A stretch of 64,000 nt of DNA from CAYMZZ01 sp964395095 (GTDB lineage Bacteria > Bacteroidota > Bacteroidia > Chitinophagales > Chitinophagaceae). Shown here piece by piece: positions 24,417 to 33,854 of the stretch. A program made the position numbers and the translations under genes. Position 1 is the first letter of the stretch. Every line of letters begins with the position of its first letter. Where the stretch lies: positions 1-64,000 of the forward strand of contig CAYMZZ010000010.1 in NCBI GenBank assembly GCA_964395095.1. Direction: 5' to 3'. The notes beneath the pieces were generated by a model. The model was not told where the DNA came from. It ran no database searches and saw only the letters and a list, made by a program, of their open reading frames with translations.

Positions 24417-25283
24417 TTACTGTTTGCCAAAAAGAAACAAAAGGGGTTCGTGCACACGCTCCTGCCAGGCTTTCTCATTATGCTCCGCTCCCGGAAACTT
24501 CAGCGTCAGCCAATCTTTTCCTTTCACGTAGCCGCTTTTATCCATCAGGGAATCCGCTATTTTCTGAAAGGGTTCATAGAGGGAATCGAGGGCAACTGTA
24601 CCATAGTCGTAATAGAAACGGTGGAATCCCGGATTCGGCAACCGGCTTTCGAAATCCTGCAGATAGATGCCATCCAGCGCTGGCCAGTGTGTGGATATAC
24701 AGGCAGCTCCTCCAAACACGCCGGGATATCTGCTGACCGCGTAATGAGATATCAAAGCACCCATACTGGACCCCATAATAAATGTATGTTCAGGAGTTCC
24801 ATGGGTACTGAAATTGCTATCCACAAAAGGCTTGAGTTCCTCCACCAGGAAGCGGAGATAGTCCCTCGACAGCAGACCCTTATCTGCCCTGCCTGCAGCA
24901 ATGGCCATGCTATCGGCAACAACAGGGTCGGCTGGCATATACTCCTCAAAACGCCTGTCGGTACACCAGGAAGCCACAATAATCAGGGGTCTGATCCTCC
25001 CTTCCTGAATCAGGCGCGTGGCGGTTTCGTCGAGCTGCCACTCCTCACCGGTATAAGCGGAGCGGGCATCAAACACATTTTGCCCGTCGTGGACATAGAG
25101 CACATCATACTTTTTTTGTGCATCATAACCAGGTGGAAGAAACACTTCCACATTTCTCGCTTTTACAAAAGCCGATGGAAAAGCAGGATACTTTAGTATC
25201 TCCGGTTCCTTTGTATCGGAACAGGCCTGTAGTAAAAGGAGCAGCATGGAAACAAGCAGGAATGATCGTTCACTATTTTGCAT
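24417..25283 (-). CDS. Putative esterase lipoprotein (esterase-D fold)
   Basis: A 288-residue lipoprotein (lipobox LLQAC) with an esterase-D/Fes-type alpha/beta hydrolase domain: RNVEVFLPPGYDAQKKYDVL, YVHDGQNVFDARSAYTGEEW, FIMGSSMGALISHYAVSRYP (nucleophile Ser) and KFPGAEHNEKAWQERV (catalytic His). Enzymes of this type next to glycosidases commonly remove acyl groups from glycans. It lies 9 bp after the preceding gene, inside the glucan operon. Confidence 0.85.
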   Translation of the reverse strand: MQNSERSFLLVSMLLLLLQACSDTKEPEILKYPAFPSAFVKARNVEVFLPPGYDAQKKYDVLYVHDGQNVFDARSAYTGEEWQLDETATRLIQEGRIRPLIIVASWCTDRRFEEYMPADPVVADSMAIAAGRADKGLLSRDYLRFLVEELKPFVDSNFSTHGTPEHTFIMGSSMGALISHYAVSRYPGVFGGAACISTHWPALDGIYLQDFESRLPNPGFHRFYYDYGTVALDSLYEPFQKIADSLMDKSGYVKGKDWLTLKFPGAEHNEKAWQERVHEPLLFLFGKQ

Positions 25284-25292
25284 ATACTGGTT

Positions 25293-26534
25293 TTAAGGTG
25301 CTGGCAGGGGTTGCAGATTCCGATAGCGCAATTTCATATCAACATAGTTGCCAATATTGCGCAAATACTCTTCCTTGTTCGCGGGCACTCTGCTCACATC
25401 TTTATCCGGATAATATTTCACTACTTCGGGCCAGTTATCAGTGGTAAGAAAGGCACTATCGATGCTACAACCTTCATATTGGTCGAAAGGCATTTGGTAA
25501 ATATATCCGTCTGCCATATCCTGCAGTTTGAAATCAGCATAACCATAAGAGTACTGGCTGGTATCGCGTAAAAAACCTGCGGCAGTTCCCAGCAGATCAA
25601 AACCAATACGCTGATCTGGAAAATCTTTCAGCGCCTGGTCGATCCAGCCGGCGGCCGGAGCATACTGCTGTGCATAGCCATACGTTCGCCCATCAAAGGG
25701 ATAATGCAGCAAGATCGAGAATACCTTATCCGGCGCATATTTATAGAGGATATTTCCCATCCGCTCATTATCGAACTTGATAAAGTGCTGATCGCGATAA
25801 TCGTAGTACGGGGAAACATAGCGGGTATAGGAATGTCCAAAACCAGCCAGCACCAGTATCTTCTCATTTTTATCCAATACCTCCCGGCGAATAAGGTTGG
25901 CCCGGAAATATTCTGTATTCCCCCGATCAAAAATTTGATCAATGAGTGCGGGTGTTCGAATCCCGAAATAGCGTTCTTCGCATCGCTCCCACTTGAACCG
26001 ATAGCTGATATTTAATACGCGAAACTTTCGGGCATCGGCAGGCAGGCTTCTGTTGAGCTTCCAGGCTTCCCTGTAGATATCCATATATTCCCGGAAAACC
26101 CAGCCCACATTATAATTAAACATCAGCCGTCGCGCCAGGGAGTCGCTAAACTCCGGCGCATTTAAGAGACTGTCCAGTTGCGCCTGATCCTCCTCCGCGC
26201 CAAACTCCATTCCAAAATTGTAAACGCCAGCCTCATACAATAGGGGAATAATACTTTTGCACATTTCGAGGTTATGCTTCACCGCATGGTCTTCGCTCAA
26301 CAGAATGATATCGTGGCTTTTAAATTTATCCAGGATATACTGCTCCGGGCTACGCTGATTATTCTTCAAAAACAGTGCAAGCTCCTCCCGACTGGGCTGA
26401 GGTTCAGAGGGCAGGGAGGCATATGGAATATTTAGCTGCCGATAATCAGCCGGAATATCAGTTGCACTCTCGCATGCAGGCAACAGTATTGCCGTCAACA
26501 ATACCGAATAAACAAATAATCGTACTTTCTTCAT
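25293..26534 (-). CDS. ChaN/EreA-like lipoprotein
   Basis: A 413-residue lipoprotein (MKKVRLFVYSVLLTAILLPA then CESATDIP). The stretch SHDIILLSEDHAVKHNLEMC with YEAGVYNFGMEFGAEEDQ and later EKILVLAGFGHSYTRYVSPY resembles the erythromycin-esterase/ChaN/TraB group, which uses a Glu/His site to handle esters or haem. I rate the superfamily link as moderate and claim no substrate. The start was moved to the ATG at 26534, since an upstream in-frame ATG overlaps the GH13 gene. 16 bp separate it from GH13. Confidence 0.6.
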   Translation of the reverse strand: MKKVRLFVYSVLLTAILLPACESATDIPADYRQLNIPYASLPSEPQPSREELALFLKNNQRSPEQYILDKFKSHDIILLSEDHAVKHNLEMCKSIIPLLYEAGVYNFGMEFGAEEDQAQLDSLLNAPEFSDSLARRLMFNYNVGWVFREYMDIYREAWKLNRSLPADARKFRVLNISYRFKWERCEERYFGIRTPALIDQIFDRGNTEYFRANLIRREVLDKNEKILVLAGFGHSYTRYVSPYYDYRDQHFIKFDNERMGNILYKYAPDKVFSILLHYPFDGRTYGYAQQYAPAAGWIDQALKDFPDQRIGFDLLGTAAGFLRDTSQYSYGYADFKLQDMADGYIYQMPFDQYEGCSIDSAFLTTDNWPEVVKYYPDKDVSRVPANKEEYLRNIGNYVDMKLRYRNLQPLPAP

Positions 26535-26550
26535 ACAAAAAATTATAAGC

Positions 26551-28383
26551 CTAAAATTGGATGATGTAAGCTGTGCCAGCGGGTATTTGCAGGCTGCCGG
26601 TGAGCGATACCTGCCTGCCACTGATTATTTCCCTTCCCGTTATGGCCGACCCTATGCGATCGGCAAACCGATCTAACTGGATGGTCTGGTCAGTCTTATT
26701 TTTATTGAGAATTACCAGGACAGTCCCCTTTTCGTTATAGCGCGCATAAACGTAAATCTCATTGAGTGGGCGGTAATGGGTCATGCTGCAGGGCAGAACC
26801 AGTGGGCTTGTTTTCCGCCAGTGGATGATCTTGCGAACATAGTCCTGCATATCCTTTTGCTCCGACGCGAGTCCCTCGCCGGTAAATCCATTCACCCTGT
26901 CTCCGGCCCAGCCCCCGGGAAAATCGCTGCGGATGGTTCCATGCGATTCACCCTTCATCATGATTTCCGTTCCATAAAAAAGCTGAGGAATGCCGCGGCT
27001 GGTAAGCAGAAAGGCAATAGCCAGCTTTAATTTTTGCTGATCCCCATTCAGTTGATTATACATCCTTCTGATATCATGATTGTCGCCAAAAACAACCAGG
27101 TTTCCGGGATCAGCGTACTGAAAGTCGTTCGCCAGCATTTCATACAAGCCCATGATGCCACCACTATTGTATTTCTCGGTTTCGTTTAATCCCTTCATAA
27201 GCGCCTCCTGTACAGGAAAATCCATCAGGCTTGGAAGCCAGGAAATATAGCCGTTCGCGTTCTTCTTGCCACGCTGCCAGTAAGAAACCATCGCGGGATT
27301 GCTGCTCCACTCCTCTCCCACGATGTTGAGATGGGGATATTCCTGCATCATGATCCCGGTCCATTCACTCATAAAATTTTTGTCGGGATAGGGATACGTA
27401 TCAACCCTGATTCCTCCCAGGCCTGCATATTCTACCCACCAGATGCTGTTCTGTATCAGGTATTCCGCCATCTGTGGATTTCGCTGATTCAGGTCGGGCA
27501 TTGACCGCGAAAACCAGCCATCCACCAATTGAATGGAATCCGCCTTTGCTACATAGGGATCCTGAATCACCGTCTTACGATGATTCGTATATATCGGCGC
27601 ATCGCTAAAGTTGAGCCAGTCGCGGGCCGGAAGATCCTTCATCCACCAGTGGCCTGTACCACAATGGTTGAAAATCATATCCATGATCAGCTTTATCCCC
27701 TTCTCCCTCGCTTTATGCGACAAGTCGCGGTACTCTTCATTACTACCAATGCGGGGATCAACCCGATAAAAATCAGTGGTGGAATAGCCGTGATAGGAGA
27801 AATTGGGTTGATTGTTTTCCAGTACCGGTGTCAGCCATACCGCACTAAATCCCATACGGCTGATATAATCCAGGTTCTGCACTATGCCCGCAATGTCGCC
27901 ACCATGCCGGCCGTCTTCATTTGCACGATCCAATCCTTCCAGCATACCGGAAACCTGATCATTCGCGGGATTGCCATTGGCAAATCGATCAGGCGTAATG
28001 AGGTACATCACATCCGACTGATCAAAACCTTTCCGATCGGCCGATCCAGGCTCGCGATCCCAAAGTTCATACATCACTTCATGCACCGTTTGCTTACCCT
28101 TTGTAAACCGAATAGGAAACTTTCCCGCCCTCAGTTTGCCGGGTTCCAGGTATAGATCGAGGAATAGATAGTTAGGACTCTCCACGCGAATAACCCGCTG
28201 CAGCACCACCCCTTCATAGTGGAGCTGAACGGTGGTTTCGGCAATATTTTTTGCGTGAATCATGAGTTGCAACTGTGGCCGTTTCATACCCACCCACCAG
28301 TTAGCCGGTTCCACCCTTATTTCCGCTGCAAATAGTTCCAGCGTCAGGGCAATCCATACGGTAAGCGAAATCAATCGTTTCAT
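26551..28383 (-). CDS. GH13 neopullulanase/cyclomaltodextrinase
   Basis: A 610-residue SusA-like alpha-amylase family enzyme, exported (signal to ~residue 20). It has an N-terminal cyclomaltodextrinase N-domain (residues ~21-110), a GH13 barrel with VMYLITPDRFANGNPANDQV, HGGDIAGIVQNLDYI, IMDMIFNHCGTGH, GIRVDTYPYPD (nucleophile Asp328), NIVGEEW (acid/base Glu357) and FGDNHD (Asp437), and a C-terminal sheet domain. It degrades alpha-glucans, pullulan or cyclodextrins in the periplasm. First gene of a leftward operon, divergent from a LytS/LytTR pair. Confidence 0.94.
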   Translation of the reverse strand: MKRLISLTVWIALTLELFAAEIRVEPANWWVGMKRPQLQLMIHAKNIAETTVQLHYEGVVLQRVIRVESPNYLFLDLYLEPGKLRAGKFPIRFTKGKQTVHEVMYELWDREPGSADRKGFDQSDVMYLITPDRFANGNPANDQVSGMLEGLDRANEDGRHGGDIAGIVQNLDYISRMGFSAVWLTPVLENNQPNFSYHGYSTTDFYRVDPRIGSNEEYRDLSHKAREKGIKLIMDMIFNHCGTGHWWMKDLPARDWLNFSDAPIYTNHRKTVIQDPYVAKADSIQLVDGWFSRSMPDLNQRNPQMAEYLIQNSIWWVEYAGLGGIRVDTYPYPDKNFMSEWTGIMMQEYPHLNIVGEEWSSNPAMVSYWQRGKKNANGYISWLPSLMDFPVQEALMKGLNETEKYNSGGIMGLYEMLANDFQYADPGNLVVFGDNHDIRRMYNQLNGDQQKLKLAIAFLLTSRGIPQLFYGTEIMMKGESHGTIRSDFPGGWAGDRVNGFTGEGLASEQKDMQDYVRKIIHWRKTSPLVLPCSMTHYRPLNEIYVYARYNEKGTVLVILNKNKTDQTIQLDRFADRIGSAITGREIISGRQVSLTGSLQIPAGTAYIIQF

Positions 28384-28600
28384 ATCCTTTGTTTATAATT
28401 AGAAATAAAGTATCTGGTCCAAAATAAAGGGTTCAGGAACGGAAAAAGATATTCGCTGGACAGAAGGAAGAATTACTGGACAAACAACTTGCTGTACAGG
28501 ATTTGCAGGTTTAGGTTGGCGAAATCCAGTCATTCGTCCCCGGCAAATTGCATTACATCCTCACCGGCAGCCGCCAGATACTGCAATGACGGAAAAAAAT

Positions 28601-28608
28601 TAGCTTTG
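28601..28608 (+). promoter_or_regulatory. -7 element TAGCTTTG (leaderless)
   Basis: A perfect TAnnTTTG element ending 5 nt before the ATG of the kinase gene at 28614, implying a leaderless or nearly leaderless mRNA. Confidence 0.6.
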
Positions 28609-28613
28609 ATTCC

Positions 28614-29693
28614 ATGCAGTTGATTCAAAGCCGATATAAAGGATTGAACCGAGTCGTGAATAATCGGGGGGTGCAACATGGCTTCTACTGGGTCAGCTAT
28701 GTTTGCTTTTTTGGATACACCTGGGGCACATACGATCTGGATTTCAGGAAGACATTTACCGTAGAGCTTATCAGTCTTCCACCTAAAGTTCTGCTCGTGT
28801 ACGCCTGCATATACTGGTTATTACCACGCTATCTCTTCAAGGGGAAAACCAGCCTATTCATCTTTGGATTTTTAGCCTTACTGGTCTTCACAAGCATACT
28901 TCATCGTGTATTGGATTATTACATTATTATCGACAATTATTTCCCGCATTGGGATAAATGGCCGATGTTCCGGTTGGTTACACTACTTTCCACCGCAATA
29001 AAAATGTGTGTGGCTTTGGCCATTCCGGTTACGATCAGCATTATACAACACGTGAATACCGTACAAAGGCAGAAAGAAGAGTTGAATCGTGAAAAATTAA
29101 AGGCAGAGCTGCAATTGCTGAGAAGTCAACTACATCCGCATTTTCTTTTCAATACGCTTAATAGTCTCTATTCCCTAATTCTGAAAAAATCGGATCTGGC
29201 TCTTGACATTACCCTGCGCCTGTCTGATTTGCTTCGTTACCTGCTTTACGAAACTCAACAACCTAAAGTAAACCTTCAACGGGAGCTCGCTTTCGTGAAG
29301 GACTACCTGGAACTGGAAAAAATCCGATTTACCGACCAACTGGAGATCAGGATTCACCAGCACGGTTCCATGGATAATCTGGACATTGCCCCCATGTTGC
29401 TCATGCCTTTGGTTGAAAACAGTGTTAAGCATAGTACGAGTGATCCTGACCAGCGGGCGCTAATTTCCATTACTGCCGAAAGAACGAATAATCAACTACA
29501 ATTTACAGTATGGAACAGTCTTCCATCCATCGCAAAACCCAGCAATCTGCCTTATAAAGGCATTGGGCTACACAACCTGCGGCAGAGGCTGCAAATGCAA
29601 TATCCCGGCACGCATGAGCTGAAGATTAATGTGGCAGAAAAGGGCTTTGAAGCAATTTTGACTTTGGACCTAAATGATGGCCATGAAAATTAG
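28614..29693 (+). CDS. LytS/YesM-type sensor histidine kinase
   Basis: A 359-residue kinase with four membrane helices in residues ~25-145, a coiled linker (QRQKEELNREKLKAELQLLR) and a His_kinase domain with SQLHPHFLFNTLNSLYSLIL (active His176), MLLMPLVENSVKHS and GIGLHNLRQRLQM. Overlaps its response regulator by about 11-20 bp, so the pair is translationally coupled. It lies opposite the GH13-to-GH31 operon and probably controls it (inference). Confidence 0.93.
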   Translation: MQLIQSRYKGLNRVVNNRGVQHGFYWVSYVCFFGYTWGTYDLDFRKTFTVELISLPPKVLLVYACIYWLLPRYLFKGKTSLFIFGFLALLVFTSILHRVLDYYIIIDNYFPHWDKWPMFRLVTLLSTAIKMCVALAIPVTISIIQHVNTVQRQKEELNREKLKAELQLLRSQLHPHFLFNTLNSLYSLILKKSDLALDITLRLSDLLRYLLYETQQPKVNLQRELAFVKDYLELEKIRFTDQLEIRIHQHGSMDNLDIAPMLLMPLVENSVKHSTSDPDQRALISITAERTNNQLQFTVWNSLPSIAKPSNLPYKGIGLHNLRQRLQMQYPGTHELKINVAEKGFEAILTLDLNDGHEN

Positions 29694-30399
29694 ATGCCTG
29701 ATCGTAGATGATGAAGCGTTGGCGCTGGACGTACTGGAGAACTATGTTCAACGGACCGAATTTCTTCAACTGGAAGCCCGGTGCCGGAGTGCGGTGGAGG
29801 CACTGGCAATCCTGAATGACCGCCGAATTGATCTTGTTTTTCTCGACATCCAGATGCCGGGCATCACCGGCATTCAGCTCTTGCAGGCCTTATCGAACAA
29901 GCCCGATATAATACTTACAACTGCCTATCCTGACTATGCCCTGCAGGGATTTGAACTGGAAGTACTGGATTATCTGCTTAAGCCCATTGCATATGAAAGA
30001 TTTCTAAAAGCGGTAAACCGACACCTCACCAAAAGGCAAACCAGTCCGACGCCGAAAGTAGTTGCAGAAGCGAAAGAAGAAAGTATTTTTGTGCGCTCCG
30101 AAAAGAAAATGGTGCGGATTAACCTGCATGAGCTTCTGTTTGTAGAAAGTGTGCGCAATTATGTGATTCTTCATTTGGCCGATCAAAGCCAGGTAAAAAC
30201 GCTTAGTACCATCAGTCATATAGAAGAAAGGCTGCCGGAATCCGCATTTATTCGTATTCACCGCTCCTTTATTGTAGCCACCAACAGGATACAAAAAATA
30301 GGAAGCACTGAGTTACAGTTAGATCACAGGGTTCTTCCCATTGGCCGACACTACAGGAATTTTGTTCAAAAAAAGCTGGACCATTGGCGCCGTCTCTGA
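29683..30399 (+). CDS. LytTR-family response regulator
   Basis: A 238-residue regulator: receiver domain with MKIRCLIVDDEALALDVLEN, phospho-acceptor Asp55 in VFLDIQMPG, TTAYPDYAL and LDYLLKPI, then a LytTR domain (ESIFVRSEKKMVRINLHELL; FVESVRNYVILHLADQ; IRIHRSFIVATNRIQKI). Two other ATGs (29674, 29677) are in frame; 29683 gives the usual family start. Second LytS/LytTR pair in the window. Confidence 0.92.
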   Translation: MKIRCLIVDDEALALDVLENYVQRTEFLQLEARCRSAVEALAILNDRRIDLVFLDIQMPGITGIQLLQALSNKPDIILTTAYPDYALQGFELEVLDYLLKPIAYERFLKAVNRHLTKRQTSPTPKVVAEAKEESIFVRSEKKMVRINLHELLFVESVRNYVILHLADQSQVKTLSTISHIEERLPESAFIRIHRSFIVATNRIQKIGSTELQLDHRVLPIGRHYRNFVQKKLDHWRRL

Positions 30400-30438
30400 C
30401 CACCTTGTGTAATGGGAAAGGATCCCCCAATTATGGCT

Positions 30439-30446
30439 TAACTTTG
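30439..30446 (+). promoter_or_regulatory. -7 element TAACTTTG (leaderless)
   Basis: A perfect TAnnTTTG element followed by CCCC and the ATG at 30451. The ACTTTGCCCCATG context is identical to that of the UPF0126 gene at 1240. Confidence 0.6.
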
Positions 30447-30450
30447 CCCC

Positions 30451-31110
30451 ATGTTACAGGATATCCATATACCGCATACCCTTTCAGGTCGCGAGCTGGA
30501 TCTGTACCTCGCTCATGGGTGGTACCGTATGGGACCTGCCATCTTTACCACACGTGCCATCACCCTGGAGGGCGCTGTTTTCCCGGTTCAATGGCTGCGT
30601 ATCAACCTCGACCGTTTTACCCTGAGAATGGGACACCGCCGGTTGCTGAAAAAGAATGAACATTTCCAGATATCCATCGCCCCATTGGAGATAAATACGG
30701 AGCTCGAGGACCTCTATGCGAGGTATTATGCCGCGGTTGATTTTGAAGCCTCGCCTTCGGTGGCCGATTTCATGCTCTGCGGCGCGCCGGGCTCGGCGTT
30801 CGACAGCTACCTGATCTCCCTGCGGCAGGAAGGCCGGCTCGTGGCTGCTGGCATCTATGACCAGGGCGAAAAATCGATTGCGGGTATTATGAACTTTTAT
30901 GAGCCCGCTTTTGCGCAATACAGCCCCGGCCGCTACCTGATGCTGTTAAAAACATTGGTGGCGCGCGACGCCGGCATGCGCTATTACTATCCCGGCTATG
31001 TGGCCGATGGCCTTCCCAAATTCGACTATAAGAAAAAACTTTCACCCGAAGCTACAGAATACTACGAGCCCAAAGAGATGCAATGGCTAAGCATTGCAGA
31101 TAGCCGGTAA
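30451..31110 (+). CDS. ATE-like arginyl-tRNA-protein transferase homologue
   Basis: A 219-residue protein with the acyl-transferase half of ATE1/Bpt enzymes: DSYLISLRQEGRLVAAGIYD, GIMNFYEPAFAQYSPGRYLM, and RYYYPGYVADGLPKFDYKKK, close to the ATE C-terminal block (YxxxGYxxxxxPKxxYK). The N-terminal half lacks the Cys cluster seen in ATE N domains, having RMGHRRLLKKNEHFQISIAP instead. By family it should transfer an amino acid from a charged tRNA to protein N termini (N-degron tagging), but the missing Cys motif makes this uncertain. No clpS or clpA neighbour. Confidence 0.72.
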   Translation: MLQDIHIPHTLSGRELDLYLAHGWYRMGPAIFTTRAITLEGAVFPVQWLRINLDRFTLRMGHRRLLKKNEHFQISIAPLEINTELEDLYARYYAAVDFEASPSVADFMLCGAPGSAFDSYLISLRQEGRLVAAGIYDQGEKSIAGIMNFYEPAFAQYSPGRYLMLLKTLVARDAGMRYYYPGYVADGLPKFDYKKKLSPEATEYYEPKEMQWLSIADSR

Positions 31111-31144
31111 TTTTTTTGATAAGGTATAATGGCTCATTGCCTGT

Positions 31145-33028
31145 TTATTTGGATTCCCTTGCTTCCCGGATCAGGCTTTCCTCATCCCATCCCCCACCGG
31201 TTTCATTTATGTCGCGTGAAGCATCGGTCTTCAATACCCTTTCCAGCTCTTCTATATGTCCCTTTACGGCGATAATGTACTCGTCAGGATCCCGGATCGC
31301 CGCCAGTTCCTTGAGCACTTTCTCATCATAGTTGAGAAACTTATTGGCCATCCTGTGCACTTTATAGGCCCGGTGTCCGAGGAGTTGAAGCACATCTTTT
31401 CCCAGCCGAAGGGCCGTATCTACCGTTTCGCGGTACACGTGCAGCATACCCGCGTTCATCTGATCATAGGCATCAAAGCGATTGCTTGCCCGCACATACA
31501 GGTGCAGGTGTGGAAAATGCTGCTTCACCGTTTCAATCATTTCCAACCGTTTGGCTGCGGGTTCTATGGCAATTACAATTACTTTAGCCTGCTCGGCGCC
31601 GGCCGCCTTCAGCAAATCCACACGCGATGCATCGCCATAATATACTTTTAGGCCCATGCGGCGAATAGTATCCACCCGGTCTGAATTATTATCGAGGTAA
31701 GTGGCTCTTACACCATTGGCCCGCAAAAACCGGCCAATTGTATTTCCGAAATGACCAAAGCCCGCCACAATTACCGGGTTTCTTTCCTCTATTTCTTCCG
31801 TTTCGCGAACAGGGCCTGCTTCTTTCGTGCCCAGCAAAGGCTGTATCAGCTTTTCGTTTATGAGCAACACAAATGGCGTGAGGCCCATACTGATAGCCAC
31901 CACGGCAATTAGGATATCCACCGTGGCTTTTGGCAAAACCGATTCCTGAAGGGAGAAGGAAAGCAGCACAAAGGCAAACTCACCAACCTGCGATAGCGAG
32001 AGAGCAAACAGGAGATTTTGATCCCTTCGCAAGCCAAACAGTTTTCCAAGTATAAACAACAGTGTTGCTTTTAACAACATTACGCCCAGCACCAGACCCA
32101 CTATCAGACCCGGATTATCCGCGATCATATTGAAATCGATACTGGCACCTACAGCAATAAAAAAGAGACCCAGCAATAAACCCTTAAACGGTTCAATATC
32201 GCTTTCCAGCTCATGCCTGTACTCACTGTCGGCCAGCACTACCCCCGCTATAAATGTTCCCAAAGCCGGACTAAGCCCCACCTGTGTCATCAGTACGGCA
32301 ATGCCCACCACCAGCAACAGGGCCGTGGCGGTAAATATCTCCCGCTGCCGGCTTGAGGCGATGATGCGGAAGATGGGCCTTACCAGGAAACGCCCGGCCA
32401 GTACAATAAGCGCTACGCTCGCCAGCACAATCAGGGTTTGAGCCCAGCCTGGCATACCGGCTATAAGACTGCTCCCCGCATGTGCTTCCTCTGCCTGCGG
32501 AGCCGCTCCCATCGCCAGCAGGGGAAAAATCGCCAGCATAGGGATTACGGCTATATCCTGAAACAGCAATACTGAAAAAGAACTCTGGCCCGCTGCGGTT
32601 TTCATCAGGCCTTTCTCATTCAGGGTTTGCAGCACTATTGCTGTAGACGACAACGAAATAATTAGCCCGATGGCTACTGCCTGCTGCCAGGGAAAATCAA
32701 ATGCCATAGCCAGCAGGGCCAGTAGCAGGGCGGTACCCAGTACCTGCAGGCTGCCCAGTCCGGCAATGGGTTTGCGTAGCTTCCATAATAGTTGGGGCTC
32801 CAGTTCCAGCCCGATCAGGAAAAGCATCATCACCACCCCAAACTCCGCGAAGTGCATAATGTCTTCCCCATTTTCCCCAATAAAACCCAGCAAAGCCGGG
32901 CCAATTAAAATACCGGCGATGAGATAACCCAAAACAGAGCCCAGTCCCAGCCGCTTGGCCACCGGCACCATTATTACCGCTGATGCGAGATAGACCAGGG
33001 CCTGGAAAAAAAACGATTGTTGATCCAT
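31145..33028 (-). CDS. KefB/KefC-type cation:proton antiporter (CPA2)
   Basis: A 627-residue inner-membrane antiporter: 12-13 helices (FGVVMMLFLIGLELEPQLLW, LSSTAIVLQTLNEKGL, SFSVLLFQDIAVIPMLAIFP, LGTFIAGVVLADSEYRHELE) and a C-terminal TrkA-N/RCK domain (NPVIVAGFGHFGNTIGRFLR; ATYLDNNSDRVDTIRRMGLK; VYYGDASRVDLLKAAGAEQ). This is the KefB/KefC layout: potassium efflux coupled to proton entry, gated by glutathione adducts in proteobacteria; the thiol in Bacteroidota may differ. Downstream of and 3 bp from the KefF-like gene, which is the usual ancillary subunit arrangement. Confidence 0.9.
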   Translation of the reverse strand: MDQQSFFFQALVYLASAVIMVPVAKRLGLGSVLGYLIAGILIGPALLGFIGENGEDIMHFAEFGVVMMLFLIGLELEPQLLWKLRKPIAGLGSLQVLGTALLLALLAMAFDFPWQQAVAIGLIISLSSTAIVLQTLNEKGLMKTAAGQSSFSVLLFQDIAVIPMLAIFPLLAMGAAPQAEEAHAGSSLIAGMPGWAQTLIVLASVALIVLAGRFLVRPIFRIIASSRQREIFTATALLLVVGIAVLMTQVGLSPALGTFIAGVVLADSEYRHELESDIEPFKGLLLGLFFIAVGASIDFNMIADNPGLIVGLVLGVMLLKATLLFILGKLFGLRRDQNLLFALSLSQVGEFAFVLLSFSLQESVLPKATVDILIAVVAISMGLTPFVLLINEKLIQPLLGTKEAGPVRETEEIEERNPVIVAGFGHFGNTIGRFLRANGVRATYLDNNSDRVDTIRRMGLKVYYGDASRVDLLKAAGAEQAKVIVIAIEPAAKRLEMIETVKQHFPHLHLYVRASNRFDAYDQMNAGMLHVYRETVDTALRLGKDVLQLLGHRAYKVHRMANKFLNYDEKVLKELAAIRDPDEYIIAVKGHIEELERVLKTDASRDINETGGGWDEESLIREARESK

Positions 33029-33031
33029 AAA

Positions 33032-33640
33032 TCAGGATTGAATAGCGTCAGGAATAGGCAGGAGGTCTTGCAGATACTGCACCGAATCCCGCTCCTGCTT
33101 TGAGATCCGATCACTTAGTAAAGCTGTTAGCAGTTGGCCATAAGCATGCGCCTGCAATACAATATCGGCCTGCTCCAGCTTGTGTGTACCAGGCACCACA
33201 AATGGTGGCCAATACTCCATACGACAAAGATGTGCGGTTTGTTCAAAGGGTGTAAGCAGGGTGCGTATGGTGAAACGATTGCGCCCCCCTGGCGAATAGG
33301 CCTGCGCCGTGCCTCCCGTACTGATAATGCTCAGTAAATGTTTGCCCTCCAGCTTTCTGCCCCTGGCACCATAAGCCCAGTTGTGTTCCAGCACCAGATC
33401 GAGCCATTGCTTCACCAGCGCGGGTGCGCTGTACCAGTAAAAAGGATGCTGCAAAATGATGATATCATGCATCATCAATAATTGCTGTTCTCTTTCTACA
33501 TCGATCTCAAAATGAGGATAGTGCTGATAAAGATCATGAAAAGTAAATCCGGGATGGCGTGGCAATTGCCGGAGCAATTGCGCGTGTATCCGGGATTTTT
33601 CCAGCGCGGGATGCGCGAATATCAGTAGTACCTTTGCCAT
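33032..33640 (-). CDS. KefF-like NAD(P)H:quinone oxidoreductase
   Basis: A 202-residue flavodoxin-fold enzyme (MAKVLLIFAHPALEKSRIHA; ILQHPFYWYSAPALVKQWLD; LVLEHNWAYGARGRKLEGKH). These are motifs of the YwrO/KefF branch of NAD(P)H oxidoreductases, which reduce quinones and, as KefF, activate KefC. Located 3 bp upstream of the antiporter gene in one operon. A -7-like TAATTTG (7 nt) sits 4 nt before the ATG on the minus strand, as at 1240. Confidence 0.88.
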   Translation of the reverse strand: MAKVLLIFAHPALEKSRIHAQLLRQLPRHPGFTFHDLYQHYPHFEIDVEREQQLLMMHDIIILQHPFYWYSAPALVKQWLDLVLEHNWAYGARGRKLEGKHLLSIISTGGTAQAYSPGGRNRFTIRTLLTPFEQTAHLCRMEYWPPFVVPGTHKLEQADIVLQAHAYGQLLTALLSDRISKQERDSVQYLQDLLPIPDAIQS

Positions 33641-33854
33641 AATTCAAATTAGGCAAATTCCGGATGCCAGCATCGGAAAGAATCCCGGAAAACAGCCATT
33701 CCGGCATGGTCAATTGGAAGATGCCGCAGCAGTCAGGTGCCGCTATTTCCTCATTATAATTAGCCCCATCACTACCAATGAACCCTTTGCATTCCTGCTT
33801 GTTATAGTTTTGTTCCCTTAATCTCAACTTTTATTCTACAAAGCAAACAAAGGC

